Below are positions 35,045 to 43,854 of a DNA stretch of 64,000 bases, in pieces. This DNA is from Undibacterium cyanobacteriorum (lineage in GTDB: Bacteria; Pseudomonadota; Gammaproteobacteria; Burkholderiales; Burkholderiaceae_D). The position numbers and the translations under genes are program-made. Below the pieces are notes generated by a model that was given only the letters and a program-made list of their open reading frames with translations, searched no databases and was not told the origin of the DNA. Where the stretch lies: NCBI RefSeq assembly GCF_031326225.1, contig NZ_CP133720.1, positions 2,108,001 through 2,172,000 on the forward strand, in the 5' to 3' direction. Position 1 is the stretch's first letter, and each line of letters opens with the position of its first letter.

Positions 35045-35614
35045 TGTTTTCCTTGAACTACAATAATCTCAAAACTTAACTTCGAGGCAATAGACCATGC
35101 GTTTGGCACAGAATTCACCCGGTCAGCATGCATTTTTGTATGCATAGCACGACATATTCTTTGTTGATCCTTCTGCTGGGTCTTGTGAAATCGGGATAAA
35201 TCGCTCGTTCTTGTTATTTTTAGAGTTCGATTTCTAACTTTTATGGCGTGTCTTGTGCTAAGCCAAATGCGCAAAATTTTCTACAGGCGCAATTCTACCT
35301 CAGCTGTTATGGTTTGGGCTTGTCATGATGGAAAAACTGCGGTTCAGTAGGGTTTTAGTGCGAAATCTTTAATGCAGATCAGCTTGCCGTTGGAAAATTG
35401 CAATTTTCAGAGGCGTCCTTTGCTCTGGTACAATGGAGGGCTTCGGCCTCTTTCGTATTCATCATTGTGGGTAAGCTGCGTGTTGAGGTTTATTGACTGA
35501 ACTTTAGTCGTGAATACATAAAATTTATTACATGGGCGCTGCGAGGCTTTACATCCCTTTTGAGATCAATTGCGCGGATTTCGCAGCATCACTCCATTTT
35601 TCACTGGAAAAAAT
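35045..35614. other. Divergent NMO/slyD intergenic region
   Basis: No gene is visible in these 570 bases. A perfect 16-bp palindrome, GAAAATTGCAATTTTC (35393-35408), lies 20 bases before a TACAAT hexamer (35429-35434). That arrangement could be a promoter with an overlapping operator for slyD. A small hairpin with a TTCG loop (35437-35451) follows. The leader to the slyD ATG would then be about 170 bases. Confidence 0.45.
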
Positions 35615-36103
35615 ATGACCAAGCATATATCTGCTGACATGGTTGTCAGTTTGAATTACCAAATGTTTGATAAAGCGGGCCAGTTGATCGACAAAAACGT
35701 CAATCCTATTGTCTATTTACACGGCGGCTACGACAACATTTTACCAGCGGTCGAGGCTGCTTTGGAAGGGCAAACCGTTGGTACTACTGTTTCAGTCAGT
35801 ATGGGGCCGGAAGACGCTTTCGGTGAGGTTGACCCCGCCTTGATCCACGAGGAAGATGTCGGACTTTTTCCGCCAGATTTGGAAGTGGGCATGATGTTCG
35901 AAACACGCGATCCGGAGACAGGTGAGTCGGCGCACTATCGCATTACCGATATCGATGCGGGCAAAGTCACGGTGGATGGCAATCATCCTCTAGCTGGCAT
36001 GAGTTTGCGTTTTGAAGCCGAAGTGCTTGAGATTCGCGCCGCAACCGAAGAAGAAATTGCGCATGGCCACGTGCACGGCGCTGGCGGTCATCACCACGAA
36101 TAA
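35615..36103 (+). CDS. slyD: FKBP-type peptidyl-prolyl isomerase SlyD
   Basis: This cytoplasmic prolyl isomerase and chaperone also binds metals. The 162-residue protein begins MTKHISADMVVSLNYQMFDKAG and has the FKBP fold split by an IF chaperone insert (PEDAFGEVDPALIHEEDVGLF region). The YLHGGYDNILPAVEAALEGQ and VDGNHPLAGMSLRFEAEVLEI motifs are typical. The C-terminus is short but His-rich (HGHVHGAGGHHHE), consistent with nickel or zinc binding. The ATG at 35615 is preceded by GGAAA. A longer frame from 35570 lacks family character. It is followed after 92 bases by the J-domain gene cluster. Confidence 0.94.
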   Translation: MTKHISADMVVSLNYQMFDKAGQLIDKNVNPIVYLHGGYDNILPAVEAALEGQTVGTTVSVSMGPEDAFGEVDPALIHEEDVGLFPPDLEVGMMFETRDPETGESAHYRITDIDAGKVTVDGNHPLAGMSLRFEAEVLEIRAATEEEIAHGHVHGAGGHHHE

Positions 36104-36195
36104 ACCTCGAGGAATTGGGGATGTGTCTCCAAATTCTTGAGTGTTAAGTTGTTGGTGAAACTATTGAAGAAGTTATATGAGGAGATGATGGTCCT

Positions 36196-36474
36196 ATGAA
36201 GGATTATTACTTCGTTCTAGGCGTTCCTAGCAATGCATCGTTGGCGGATATCAAGAAGGCCTATCGCGTCAAGGCGGCTGAGTATCACCCCGATCGTAAT
36301 ACGTCGGAAATGGCTCCAGCTCAATTTCATGCGGTCAAAGAGGCCTACGATGTGCTGGCGGATGAAGATGCACGTGCAGCGTACGATGAAAATCGTCGTC
36401 GCAATTTGCTGGAGTCGCCCATCGAAACAGCCACCGAGATTTGGCAAAATTATTTAACAGGAGTCTTGCAGTGA
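36196..36474 (+). CDS. Small J-domain (DnaJ-like) protein
   Basis: This 92-residue protein is almost entirely a J-domain, which stimulates the ATPase of an Hsp70. MKDYYFVLGVPSNASLADIKKAYR is helix I/II, the invariant HPD is at residues 31-33 (EYHPDRNT), and FHAVKEAYDVLADEDARAAYD is helix III/IV. There is no Gly/Phe region, zinc finger or client domain, so client specificity must come from partners. Its TGA stop overlaps the GTG start of the next gene by four bases, which indicates translational coupling. A DnaK partner is not in this window. Confidence 0.92.
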   Translation: MKDYYFVLGVPSNASLADIKKAYRVKAAEYHPDRNTSEMAPAQFHAVKEAYDVLADEDARAAYDENRRRNLLESPIETATEIWQNYLTGVLQ

Positions 36475-37064
36475 AGTTGTCGCGGTATTTTCAAGAATTA
36501 ATGTCGGCTTACAAAGCTGAATTGGATGATATGCGTACTGATTCAGAAGGTAAGGATGTCATGCGTCATCGTCTTAAAGAAAAGCGCGAGCAGCTACCAT
36601 TTTTGATGGCGATGATGGGTGAAAATCCAGAAATGCTAGCACCCGCTTTTCATGGCGCTTTCATGTTCATGAACCCTTTGAGTTTTGAGAGTTTGATCTC
36701 CAAAGAGGCCAATAAATTACCGAGCTGGAAGAGCTTGTCCAGTGCTGTGAAAGTGGAGCCATGGGCCGACAAGATGGTGAAAGAAGTGCTCGCTGATGAA
36801 GCAGGCGATCGCTTCATGGTGACCGCTGCTTGTTTGGAATACCTGAGCCGTAGTCATCAAACTAAGGCCCGCGCGGTGCCAGAATCATCAAGCGATGAAG
36901 ATGACGAAGATCAAGGCGATGAATTTGATGATCGCGAAGAGAGCGATGTCGATGGCCACTATGGTCGTTACGGACGTGATGATGGCGACGATGGCGATGA
37001 TCGTGATCTTGAAGAGGCTGGTGCGGATTGGCTCGCGGAACAAGGTTTCGATCGTAAAGATTAA
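36471..37064 (+). CDS. Unrecognised protein coupled to the J-domain gene, Asp-rich tail
   Basis: I do not recognise this 197-residue protein. The GTG at 36471 is preferred: it overlaps the J-protein stop (GTGA) and has an AGGAG site upstream. A frame extension to 36441 would lie inside the J-gene. Residues 1-135 look helical and mixed-charge, with Met-rich FLMAMMGENPEML and AFMFMNPLSFESLISKEANKLPSW. The last 60 residues are very acidic (DEDDEDQGDEFDDREESD and more), probably disordered, then ADWLAEQGFDRKD. No signal peptide or clear transmembrane helix is visible. Coupling suggests it is a partner or client of the J-protein. Confidence 0.75.
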   Translation: MKLSRYFQELMSAYKAELDDMRTDSEGKDVMRHRLKEKREQLPFLMAMMGENPEMLAPAFHGAFMFMNPLSFESLISKEANKLPSWKSLSSAVKVEPWADKMVKEVLADEAGDRFMVTAACLEYLSRSHQTKARAVPESSSDEDDEDQGDEFDDREESDVDGHYGRYGRDDGDDGDDRDLEEAGADWLAEQGFDRKD

Positions 37065-37154
37065 GTGAAAAAATAGTGTGAGTAGTGATTCGATCTGAAG
37101 CGCTCGCTTCATGAATCACTATTTGAAAACAATGTTTTGAATGAAGGACTAAGG

Positions 37155-37934
37155 ATGACTATGCATTATCCAGCATTGATTGAAGCACAGAGTTTGATTA
37201 AGTCCGGCGATATCGCTGGTGCCGAAAATGCCCTGGCAACCCTTGCAGAAACCGAAGGCGATCAAGCGCTCGTGGCGGCGCTGGACGAATTTCCAGCCAA
37301 GGATTTGTTGGCGATTATTCGTGAGTACGATGCCTCCAAAGAGTCCTTGGTCAATTTGTTAGTGACGCCTGAACAGTTCGCACAAGCGGTTGTGCTTGAG
37401 AAGCGCTACAAAGATCTCACACATGAACAACTGCGCGGCATGATTAATTCCGTCATCTTTCGCGATGGTGCTGATCCGGCAGAATTTTTATATGAGATTG
37501 GTGAAGTTGAAGGCGGCTACGATTCACTCGCTGACTATCTGCAAGATCGCACCCAGATGGTGGAGCATTTCTATCGTTACGCGACCTTTGATTTGTATGA
37601 GTACGGTGATGAGAGTAAGACACAAGCGCTCGACGATGATCTCTTGAGTTTGACGAGTGATACTGATAGCAAACCAGCTTCTTTGGATCGTGCCAGTGTA
37701 GAGGATCACGATTGGATGGAAGTGACCTACATCTTGCGCTACGAATTGCCAGAAATTTTCCGTGAAGTGTTGATGAAATTGCGGGCCCGTTACCAGGCTT
37801 ATTTGCGCAATCTGCAAGCTGATGAATTGGCTGAATTGCAGGGCAGTGCCGAAGAGGATGATGACGATGAAGCGCCAAACGCCAAGAAAAACAATGATGA
37901 TGGCGACGATGATGAAGAGGAATCGGCTTTGTAA
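37155..37934 (+). CDS. Unrecognised protein of the J-domain cluster, acidic tail
   Basis: I recognise no family for this 259-residue, soluble, strongly helical protein. The ATG at 37155 has a GAAGGA site upstream; a TTG at 37137 is in frame but unsupported. The N-terminal part (LIEAQSLIKSGDIAGAENALATLAE) resembles a TPR-like helical pair. The middle has RYKDLTHEQLRGMINSVIFRDGADPAEFLYEIGEVEGG. The C-terminus is Asp/Glu-rich (EEDDDDEAPNAKKNNDDGDDDEEESAL), like the tail of the preceding gene. It is 90 bases downstream of that gene and likely in one operon with it. Confidence 0.72.
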   Translation: MTMHYPALIEAQSLIKSGDIAGAENALATLAETEGDQALVAALDEFPAKDLLAIIREYDASKESLVNLLVTPEQFAQAVVLEKRYKDLTHEQLRGMINSVIFRDGADPAEFLYEIGEVEGGYDSLADYLQDRTQMVEHFYRYATFDLYEYGDESKTQALDDDLLSLTSDTDSKPASLDRASVEDHDWMEVTYILRYELPEIFREVLMKLRARYQAYLRNLQADELAELQGSAEEDDDDEAPNAKKNNDDGDDDEEESAL

Positions 37935-38028
37935 CACAATGCTAACAGTTGCATAGCGTAGCCCTGCGACTGTACTACTGTGCGACAGCGCGATAGTTCG
38001 ACTTACATTGACTTCATCTTTGATTGAA

Positions 38029-39288
38029 ATGACAGATCATCAACAAGCGATTGCTCTTTATGACGATAGACCGTTTTTTGAAACGGCACTGCGTCATGGC
38101 GTGCGTAATGCGTTTATTACTCGTGCCAAGATTGAGGCTATCAATGCCGAGGCACCGAAGGGACTAGTCCAAATTGCTGAAGCTTTTGGTAGTAAATACT
38201 TGCGTCCTGAAATAGAGACTGCGCGCAAGCGCATCGTCAACCTAGCGAGCTTATATTTATTGGAAACCTCGCAAGGTGATCTTGATATTGCCGCTAAGTT
38301 GATTCGCGATAATACCTTCCTAACGCTTTCGCGCGGCGGCTCAGGCCTACTCAAGGCACTCTTTGCGATGCCTGAATATGCATTACTGGGGCGCGAACAA
38401 AAGGGACGTGTGGAAGAGTTCTTAGAAGTCTGGTCGCTCAAAGAAAAGCCGCAAGAATATCGTAATCTGTTGGCGCATCGTCAAGCGAATGCATTGGAAA
38501 TTGAAGCCGGTCTGTGGTTTGGTCGACAAATGGACTTAACGCAAACCGAGTTGCAAGAAGAGGATGCGGAAGCGGGCGCTGTGATTCGCACTGGCTTGCT
38601 CAAAATGCTCCTCGATGAGCCAGATCTGCCGATTGAAAATCAAGTTGAATTTGCAAGTATCTTGGCTGATCTGCGCAAGAAGTTGAAGTCAAAGAAAAAG
38701 TCGATTTTTACCGATCTGCAAGACGATAAAATAGGTCGTGAATTGTTGGCGGCAAATGCAGTGCCAATCAAATTTCATGATTTGTGTGCGCAAATTCTTG
38801 GCGAGATCGCCATGCGCGATCTGACTCTAATTCAAGACGCGAAGAATAGTCTCGACCGCTTGGTATTCGAACTTAAAGAACGCTATTACATATGTGCGCA
38901 TGAGCTCGAAGATACTTCTGAGTACGATGCTTTGGTTTCGAAGGAATGGGCGAAACTGACCAAAGGCAAGACTGATGTCGATTCTTTGATGACTCTGTTC
39001 CTCTGTATCGCTGCGGGTGCAACGCCAAAGACCAGCATTCCAGAAAAGACCGCGAAATCCATGGTCAAGAAAATTCGCGAGCAAGGATTGCAGGTCGACG
39101 AAACAATCAGTTGGATCAAAAATACCGCGCCGCATGAAAAGCAAGAAGGTTTGCTGGAAGACTGGGTAAGGTTCGTTGAAGAGGCCAATATTTATCTGCT
39201 CGACGATTGGGATACGAACTATTCGGGCGCCTTGCGCTTTCTGCGCGAGCATTGTCATGTGGTGAAGGCGGAAGCGAAATCGAAATAG
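38029..39288 (+). CDS. Unrecognised 419-aa helical protein of the J-domain cluster
   Basis: I recognise no family here. The protein is about 419 residues from the ATG at 38029; a TTG at 38008 is also in frame and neither has a strong ribosome-binding site. It is almost entirely predicted helix by composition, soluble, without signal peptide. It contains NLASLYLLETSQGDLDIAAKLIRDN, a SGLLKALFAMPEYALLGREQKGRVEEFLEVW segment and a basic RKKLKSKKKS patch near the middle. There is no acidic tail. It closes the cluster that starts with the J-domain gene, about 95 bases after the previous gene, and ends before the terminator at 39392. Confidence 0.7.
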   Translation: MTDHQQAIALYDDRPFFETALRHGVRNAFITRAKIEAINAEAPKGLVQIAEAFGSKYLRPEIETARKRIVNLASLYLLETSQGDLDIAAKLIRDNTFLTLSRGGSGLLKALFAMPEYALLGREQKGRVEEFLEVWSLKEKPQEYRNLLAHRQANALEIEAGLWFGRQMDLTQTELQEEDAEAGAVIRTGLLKMLLDEPDLPIENQVEFASILADLRKKLKSKKKSIFTDLQDDKIGRELLAANAVPIKFHDLCAQILGEIAMRDLTLIQDAKNSLDRLVFELKERYYICAHELEDTSEYDALVSKEWAKLTKGKTDVDSLMTLFLCIAAGATPKTSIPEKTAKSMVKKIREQGLQVDETISWIKNTAPHEKQEGLLEDWVRFVEEANIYLLDDWDTNYSGALRFLREHCHVVKAEAKSK

Positions 39289-39391
39289 TGGCGCAAGATA
39301 AAGGCACGAAATAATGAGCTCGAAATAAAGAGCCCAGAATAGAGGACTTTCTTCTTCCTACCAAAAACTCACATACAGTTTGCTGACAAAG

Positions 39392-39430
39392 AAAAATCCC
39401 ATCGAACTTTCGTCCTATGGGATTTTTTTA
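39392..39430. terminator. Bidirectional terminator between the J-domain cluster and the M36-like peptidase gene
   Basis: An AAAAATCCCAT/ATGGGATTTTT stem with a 14-nt loop is followed by T residues on both strands, between two converging genes. Confidence 0.82.
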
Positions 39431-39472
39431 TGCTCGAAATCAGACGTCAGCTTAAGCGCTGAGCAATGATTT

Positions 39473-41614
39473 TTACCATGCTGCGTTCAAGGTGTATTTG
39501 CCACTAGTTGCACCCGTGCCACCAGAGTAGTAAATCACTTTTGCGTACACGACTTTAGCAGTTGTGCCAGTGTTTGCATTCGTGATGGTATCGGTCGCGC
39601 CAGTGCCATTTGTGCTTGAACTCAGTTTTGTGCCAGTACTGCTGTACAACTCCAGATCATAGTCTGATGTCGCGTTTGGCTTCAATGTCAACGTCAATGT
39701 TTTACCAGCTGGAATGCTGACTTTGAAGTAGTCGACGTCTGTGCTCGCGCTCATTGTGCCGTTCACCAGAGTGTTGGCGGTAGCGATGTTATTGGCCGTC
39801 GCAGTTGTGTTATTGCTTTCGGTTTCATTCATCGTTGCACCTGGTGGAGTCACTGCAGCCAGGATGTTTTGCGCTTCGAACTTCGCTTTGAAGGTGTTGG
39901 CGTAAGTTGGGTCGGATGGGAACAGAGTATTGGCCGCATTCACGATCGCAGTCGCCATTGCTGGCATCTTGATGTTGGCACCTAAACCAAAGTGGGCTTC
40001 CAAAATAATCTTATCGACGTTCTCACGTGGTTTGCCTGCAGCAACCAAGGAAACCAAAGATTGGAACAACGGTGCAGACCATAGTTCGTCAGATTGAAAG
40101 GTCACACCAGCTTCCGTCACAGATGTGTGAGCGCCGTAAGATTTCGTGCTGTTGTACTTGGCATCAGTGCGGTTCAACATGCGGCCGGCCCAGCAAGAGC
40201 CATGGCCATCCCAGCTGAATGCCCATTCTGGATGGTAAAGTTTTCCATTTGCTGTGCTGTAGGAATATGAGGCAGCCCAGTAGTCACCAAAACCTTCGCC
40301 CATCGCACCAGTGTCGCCACCGCTCCAGCTCGAATTGATATTGGCTTGAATGCCATGACCATATTCATGCAAGATGACGTCTGCATCTTCGGAATCATTT
40401 ACGCAGCCATGACCGAAGGCGAGGTAATCGTTGGCGCCGCCGCTATAGTGCGAATTGTCATCACCGTTGACGCCGTCTGTATCAACATTAAAGGGGCGAT
40501 TAATGATGGACTTCGTGCCAGTAAAGCCAAGTGATTGAATATAACGTTGGTTTTGATCTAGGTGAAAGTAGACATTCGTGTCATCGAAGGCATTGTTGCC
40601 GCGCTTTGCTGTCCACACACCATTCGTGGTTGTGCTTGGTGCGGTGTTAGGTGCTTCGATGTTGGTGATGTTCACGTAAGGACCACTCAACTTGTACACA
40701 CCATTGGTGACAGTGAGGTCACGTAGGGACTTAGTCGAATAGGCAGCATCAAATGCACTAGCTGCCGACGTGTCTGTCAGGCTATCTGTTTTGAGTGCCG
40801 TACGTGGATCCGGATCAAACACAAGACCAGATCCGTTGATGCCAGATGCTACAGTTGCGAGGGTCGCGATGCTATTTGGACTTTGAGAATTTGTGCTGGA
40901 GCCTTTTGCGGCAAACTCTCTCATCGCTTGTTGACGATCTAAAGTTGGGGCAAAGGAATTGCCGCGAGCCTCAAAACTGCGATCACCGTTTTTGCCAATA
41001 CGTGGAAGTGAAGTCGAGTAATAGCTCATGAGTTCGCCACTATGTGCATTCAACAACTGAACGTAACCACCAGTTGGCATTTGCGCTGCAATATTGACTT
41101 TATGTGCCAACTGAACGCCATCTTTTGTCGGGACCCAGACCAAGTCTGCTTTGGGTGCACTGACCAGCGAGTGCTGCACCTTCATATTGTTCCATGCACG
41201 GTCCATAGCATTTTCGGTGTCGACGCGTTTTTTCACATAGAGCTGATTCACCGCATCCGCATCCATTTTTGCTGAGATGTGTTTAGTCTCATTAAAGATT
41301 TTTTGGACTTCGCCGGTCTTACTGATGGACACAACAATTTCAGCGCGATCAACTGGATATCCACGCAACACTTGTTGGTAGTAATAATGCTTACCTGTGA
41401 GTGAATCTTGTACGCGAGTTAAAACGAGATTGCTCAGGTCGCTTGGCAAGCCAAAACGTGCAGCATGTTGGCGCAATACGTCTTGTGGATTGGATGCTTT
41501 GTAACCGCTAAAGAAGGTCAAGTTTTCAACCTCGTGATTGTTTGCTGCCTGAATGCTGGTGGCGAATGCGAGCGTGAGCATGGACGCCAGTACTGTCTGA
41601 ACTGGATATTTCAT
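39473..41614 (-). CDS. Secreted M36 (fungalysin)-like metallopeptidase with PPC domain
   Basis: This exported zinc protease has 713 residues. A signal peptide (hydrophobic VLASMLTLAFATSIQA) is followed by an FTP propeptide (about residues 40-150: LTRVQDSLTGKHYYYQQVLRGYPVDRAEIVV) and a PepSY-like segment. The catalytic zinc motif HEYGHGIQ lies near residue 416, with third ligand in MGEGFGDYWA. This HEYxHG...EGxxD pattern is the M36 signature and not M4 thermolysin. The C-terminal 110 residues form a bacterial pre-peptidase (PPC) domain (NETESNNTTATAN..., VDYFKVSIPAGKTLTLTL, DYDLELYSS), usually removed on maturation. Export is probably Sec plus type II secretion. Confidence 0.88.
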   Translation of the reverse strand: MKYPVQTVLASMLTLAFATSIQAANNHEVENLTFFSGYKASNPQDVLRQHAARFGLPSDLSNLVLTRVQDSLTGKHYYYQQVLRGYPVDRAEIVVSISKTGEVQKIFNETKHISAKMDADAVNQLYVKKRVDTENAMDRAWNNMKVQHSLVSAPKADLVWVPTKDGVQLAHKVNIAAQMPTGGYVQLLNAHSGELMSYYSTSLPRIGKNGDRSFEARGNSFAPTLDRQQAMREFAAKGSSTNSQSPNSIATLATVASGINGSGLVFDPDPRTALKTDSLTDTSAASAFDAAYSTKSLRDLTVTNGVYKLSGPYVNITNIEAPNTAPSTTTNGVWTAKRGNNAFDDTNVYFHLDQNQRYIQSLGFTGTKSIINRPFNVDTDGVNGDDNSHYSGGANDYLAFGHGCVNDSEDADVILHEYGHGIQANINSSWSGGDTGAMGEGFGDYWAASYSYSTANGKLYHPEWAFSWDGHGSCWAGRMLNRTDAKYNSTKSYGAHTSVTEAGVTFQSDELWSAPLFQSLVSLVAAGKPRENVDKIILEAHFGLGANIKMPAMATAIVNAANTLFPSDPTYANTFKAKFEAQNILAAVTPPGATMNETESNNTTATANNIATANTLVNGTMSASTDVDYFKVSIPAGKTLTLTLKPNATSDYDLELYSSTGTKLSSSTNGTGATDTITNANTGTTAKVVYAKVIYYSGGTGATSGKYTLNAAW

Positions 41615-42174
41615 TTTGTCTCCCTTTTTCGTTTTGTGTGATATGCACTAATCGTGGTTCTTGTTGACCTATTTGAATTGAATTTTGATTAATGCGGGAT
41701 CTAGTATAGAAAATAAGTTTGTCGGAAAATAGTCGTCATAAACAGGGAAAAACAACGAAGTGCGCGACATTTTGACTAGTCTGCACGATATATTGTATCT
41801 TCGAATTCCCTTGCGGAAATGAATGGTTGATAACTTCGTTTTATCTCGATTGCGTGAAAATAATTCCTCATTTTCGAACGTTCGATGCACATGAATTTGA
41901 TGATGTGCATGAGCGCTAACTGTGAATTATTTTTTTCGTAAAGAGTGCATCGATTGCCGATTTTTTTTGTGGCCTTACAGTCTTTCAAAATGATTGGGCT
42001 TTTTTTTGATGTGATCAGACTCTTGTTTCATCACGGTTTTCTAAGGTTTCATCGCAAGGCAGGTGGCTTTCATTCATCTCTTGATAAAGTATCTTGCAAT
42101 GAATACTGATCTACAGATTGAACGATGTATGCGATGGTTTCAATCGAATGAAATAGGATTTGGATGGAGGCGAT
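41615..42174. other. Divergent M36-peptidase/ABC exporter intergenic region
   Basis: These 560 AT-rich bases hold no convincing gene. The clearest elements are a 12-bp palindrome and an adjacent spaced inverted repeat at 41874-41910, listed separately. No promoter could be assigned with confidence. Confidence 0.45.
41874..41910. promoter_or_regulatory. Palindrome plus spaced inverted repeat (operator candidate)
   Basis: TCGAACGTTCGA (41874-41885) is a perfect 12-bp palindrome. Sharing its last base, ATGCACAT (41885-41892) and ATGTGCAT (41903-41910) form a perfect 8-bp inverted repeat with a 10-bp spacer, the geometry of a dimeric regulator site. Confidence 0.4.
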
Positions 42175-43095
42175 ATGACGTGGGCTTTACAGTTTCAAGG
42201 TGTGCATAAATACTACGGAAATCAGCATGTCTTGCGTGGACTTGATTTGCTGGTTCCCGAGAGAAGTGTGTTTGCTTTTCTTGGAAATAATGGTGAGGGC
42301 AAGTCCACTGCAATACGCTTGCTATTAGGCTTGGCGAAGATGGATCGTGGCGAAATTCGCTTGTTCGGATCCGCCGTCCAAAAAAACAAAACAGAAAGTT
42401 TGCGTGATGTCGGATGCTTGGTCGACTCTCCCAGTGCATATCCGAATTTAAATGCACGTGAGTTTTTGGAGATCGCGCGTTGTATCAAGGATTTGCCAAA
42501 GAGCGAAATTGATCGCGTATTGAATTTGGTGGGAATGAAATACGCTGAGAGGGTTTTGATTGGGAAATATTCGCTCGGTATGAAGCAACGTCTTGCTCTT
42601 GGTCATGCATTGATGGGACAACCGAAGCTCTTGGTGTTGGATGAACCCACCAATGGCTTAGACCCAAGTGGAATTCAAGAAATTCGAAGTTTGATCCAAA
42701 GCTTGCCCGAGCAGACAGGCACCACCGTTTTTGTATCTAGCCATCAGCTCGATGAGGTCGAAAAAGTCGCTACGCATATGGCCTTGTTACGCGGGGGAGT
42801 TGCCCAATTTTCGTCGAGCTTAGATCAGTTCCGTCGGGCTTCGAAGGCAGATTTGGTGATCGAGACCAGTCAGGGGCAGCAGGCTTTTGATGTGTTGCGT
42901 GAACTTGGTTGCGAGGTGACGAAAGTTTCAGAGACACGTGTTCGTGTGAAAAAGTTGATGAATTACGAAAGTTGGCAGCTGCATCAATTTTTGGTGAATG
43001 CAGGCGTTCGGCTGCAGACGTCTTACTTTGAAAGTGTGAGCTTGGAACAGTGGTTCACACAGCAAATGAAAACCAAGCAAACGGAGGCTATATGA
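42175..43095 (+). CDS. ABC transporter ATP-binding protein (lantibiotic-immunity/NatA type)
   Basis: This is the ATPase subunit of a two-gene exporter. The 306-residue protein has Walker A GNNGEGKST (the usual Ala after Gly is Glu), signature YSLGMKQRLALGHALMG, Walker B LLVLDEPTNGLDPSG and the switch His in VFVSSHQLDEVEKVATHMALL. The SLGMKQRL signature is typical of bacteriocin-immunity and NatA-like ABC proteins. The C-terminal 80 residues form the extra domain seen in that group. ATG 42175 is preceded by GGAGG; a TTG at 42160 is upstream of it. The stop overlaps the permease start (ATGA). Confidence 0.9.
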   Translation: MTWALQFQGVHKYYGNQHVLRGLDLLVPERSVFAFLGNNGEGKSTAIRLLLGLAKMDRGEIRLFGSAVQKNKTESLRDVGCLVDSPSAYPNLNAREFLEIARCIKDLPKSEIDRVLNLVGMKYAERVLIGKYSLGMKQRLALGHALMGQPKLLVLDEPTNGLDPSGIQEIRSLIQSLPEQTGTTVFVSSHQLDEVEKVATHMALLRGGVAQFSSSLDQFRRASKADLVIETSQGQQAFDVLRELGCEVTKVSETRVRVKKLMNYESWQLHQFLVNAGVRLQTSYFESVSLEQWFTQQMKTKQTEAI

Positions 43096-43820
43096 TCTTG
43101 CGCCTATACCGAATTGAGCTCTTGAAAGTGCGCCGCTCATTGGCTCTCATGATGGCGTTTGTTTGCCCACTCATGGTGGTCGCTTTGAATTTTTTGATTC
43201 AACTGAAGAGTAAGCATCCGCCACCATGGAATATGTTTTGGATGGGCATTACAGGGCTATGGTCTTACTTCATGTTCCCGCTGTATATTGCCCTTGTCAC
43301 TGCACTCCTTAATGGGAATGAACATAAGAATTCGACTTGGCGGGTGATGTTGAGTTTGCCTATATCCTCAAATCAACTCTATACGGCGAAACTGGCGCTT
43401 GCTTTTACATTTGTCTTGTTGTCCAACATCGCTTTGTTCGCTTTTGGGGCTTTAGCGATCCAAATCCTGGCATGGACAGGAATCTCGACGGAGGGTGCCT
43501 ATCAATTTTCCTTTGCGAATGCAATCACCATGCTCACTTTTACTTGCGCACCCGTTCTTCTTTTTCAGCATTGGTTGAGCTGGCGCTTTGCGAATATCGT
43601 AGCTCCCTTGACTTCTGGTGTGGTTGGGGCGATGGGGATTATGCAGATTGGTCAGTCCAAGGATTGGATCTATTATCCTTGGAGCTATACGATGATGGCG
43701 ATGAATGGCAGTAAGCCTGAGATGAGAGAGCAAGCGATTTTGCTCACGGTGTTTGTCGGTGCAGCATTGCTGTTGGCTTCCTATTTTTGGTTGGTGAGAA
43801 CAAAACATGAGTTTCGTTGA
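43092..43820 (+). CDS. ABC-2-type exporter permease
   Basis: This membrane subunit is paired with the preceding ATPase. The 242-residue protein has six hydrophobic segments (for example ALMMAFVCPLMVVALNFLIQL, LWSYFMFPLYIALVTALLN, LALAFTFVLLSNIALFAFGALAIQIL and ILLTVFVGAALLLASYFWLV). The loop EHKNSTWRVMLSLPISSNQLYTAK after the second segment is the conserved ABC-2 element. The true start is the ATG at 43092, with GGAGG just upstream, which overlaps the ATPase stop by four bases. The substrate is unknown. Self-protection from an antimicrobial peptide is possible, but no bacteriocin gene is present. Confidence 0.87.
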   Translation: MILRLYRIELLKVRRSLALMMAFVCPLMVVALNFLIQLKSKHPPPWNMFWMGITGLWSYFMFPLYIALVTALLNGNEHKNSTWRVMLSLPISSNQLYTAKLALAFTFVLLSNIALFAFGALAIQILAWTGISTEGAYQFSFANAITMLTFTCAPVLLFQHWLSWRFANIVAPLTSGVVGAMGIMQIGQSKDWIYYPWSYTMMAMNGSKPEMREQAILLTVFVGAALLLASYFWLVRTKHEFR

Positions 43821-43854
43821 ATGCTCAGTCCTGCAGCGAATTTTTTTGAACTTA

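Noticed and set aside
36900..37060. Asp-codon repeats as a genuine tandem DNA repeat
   Set aside because: The GAT/GAA pattern follows from the acidic protein tail; the units are not regular enough to be a DNA repeat or CRISPR-like array.
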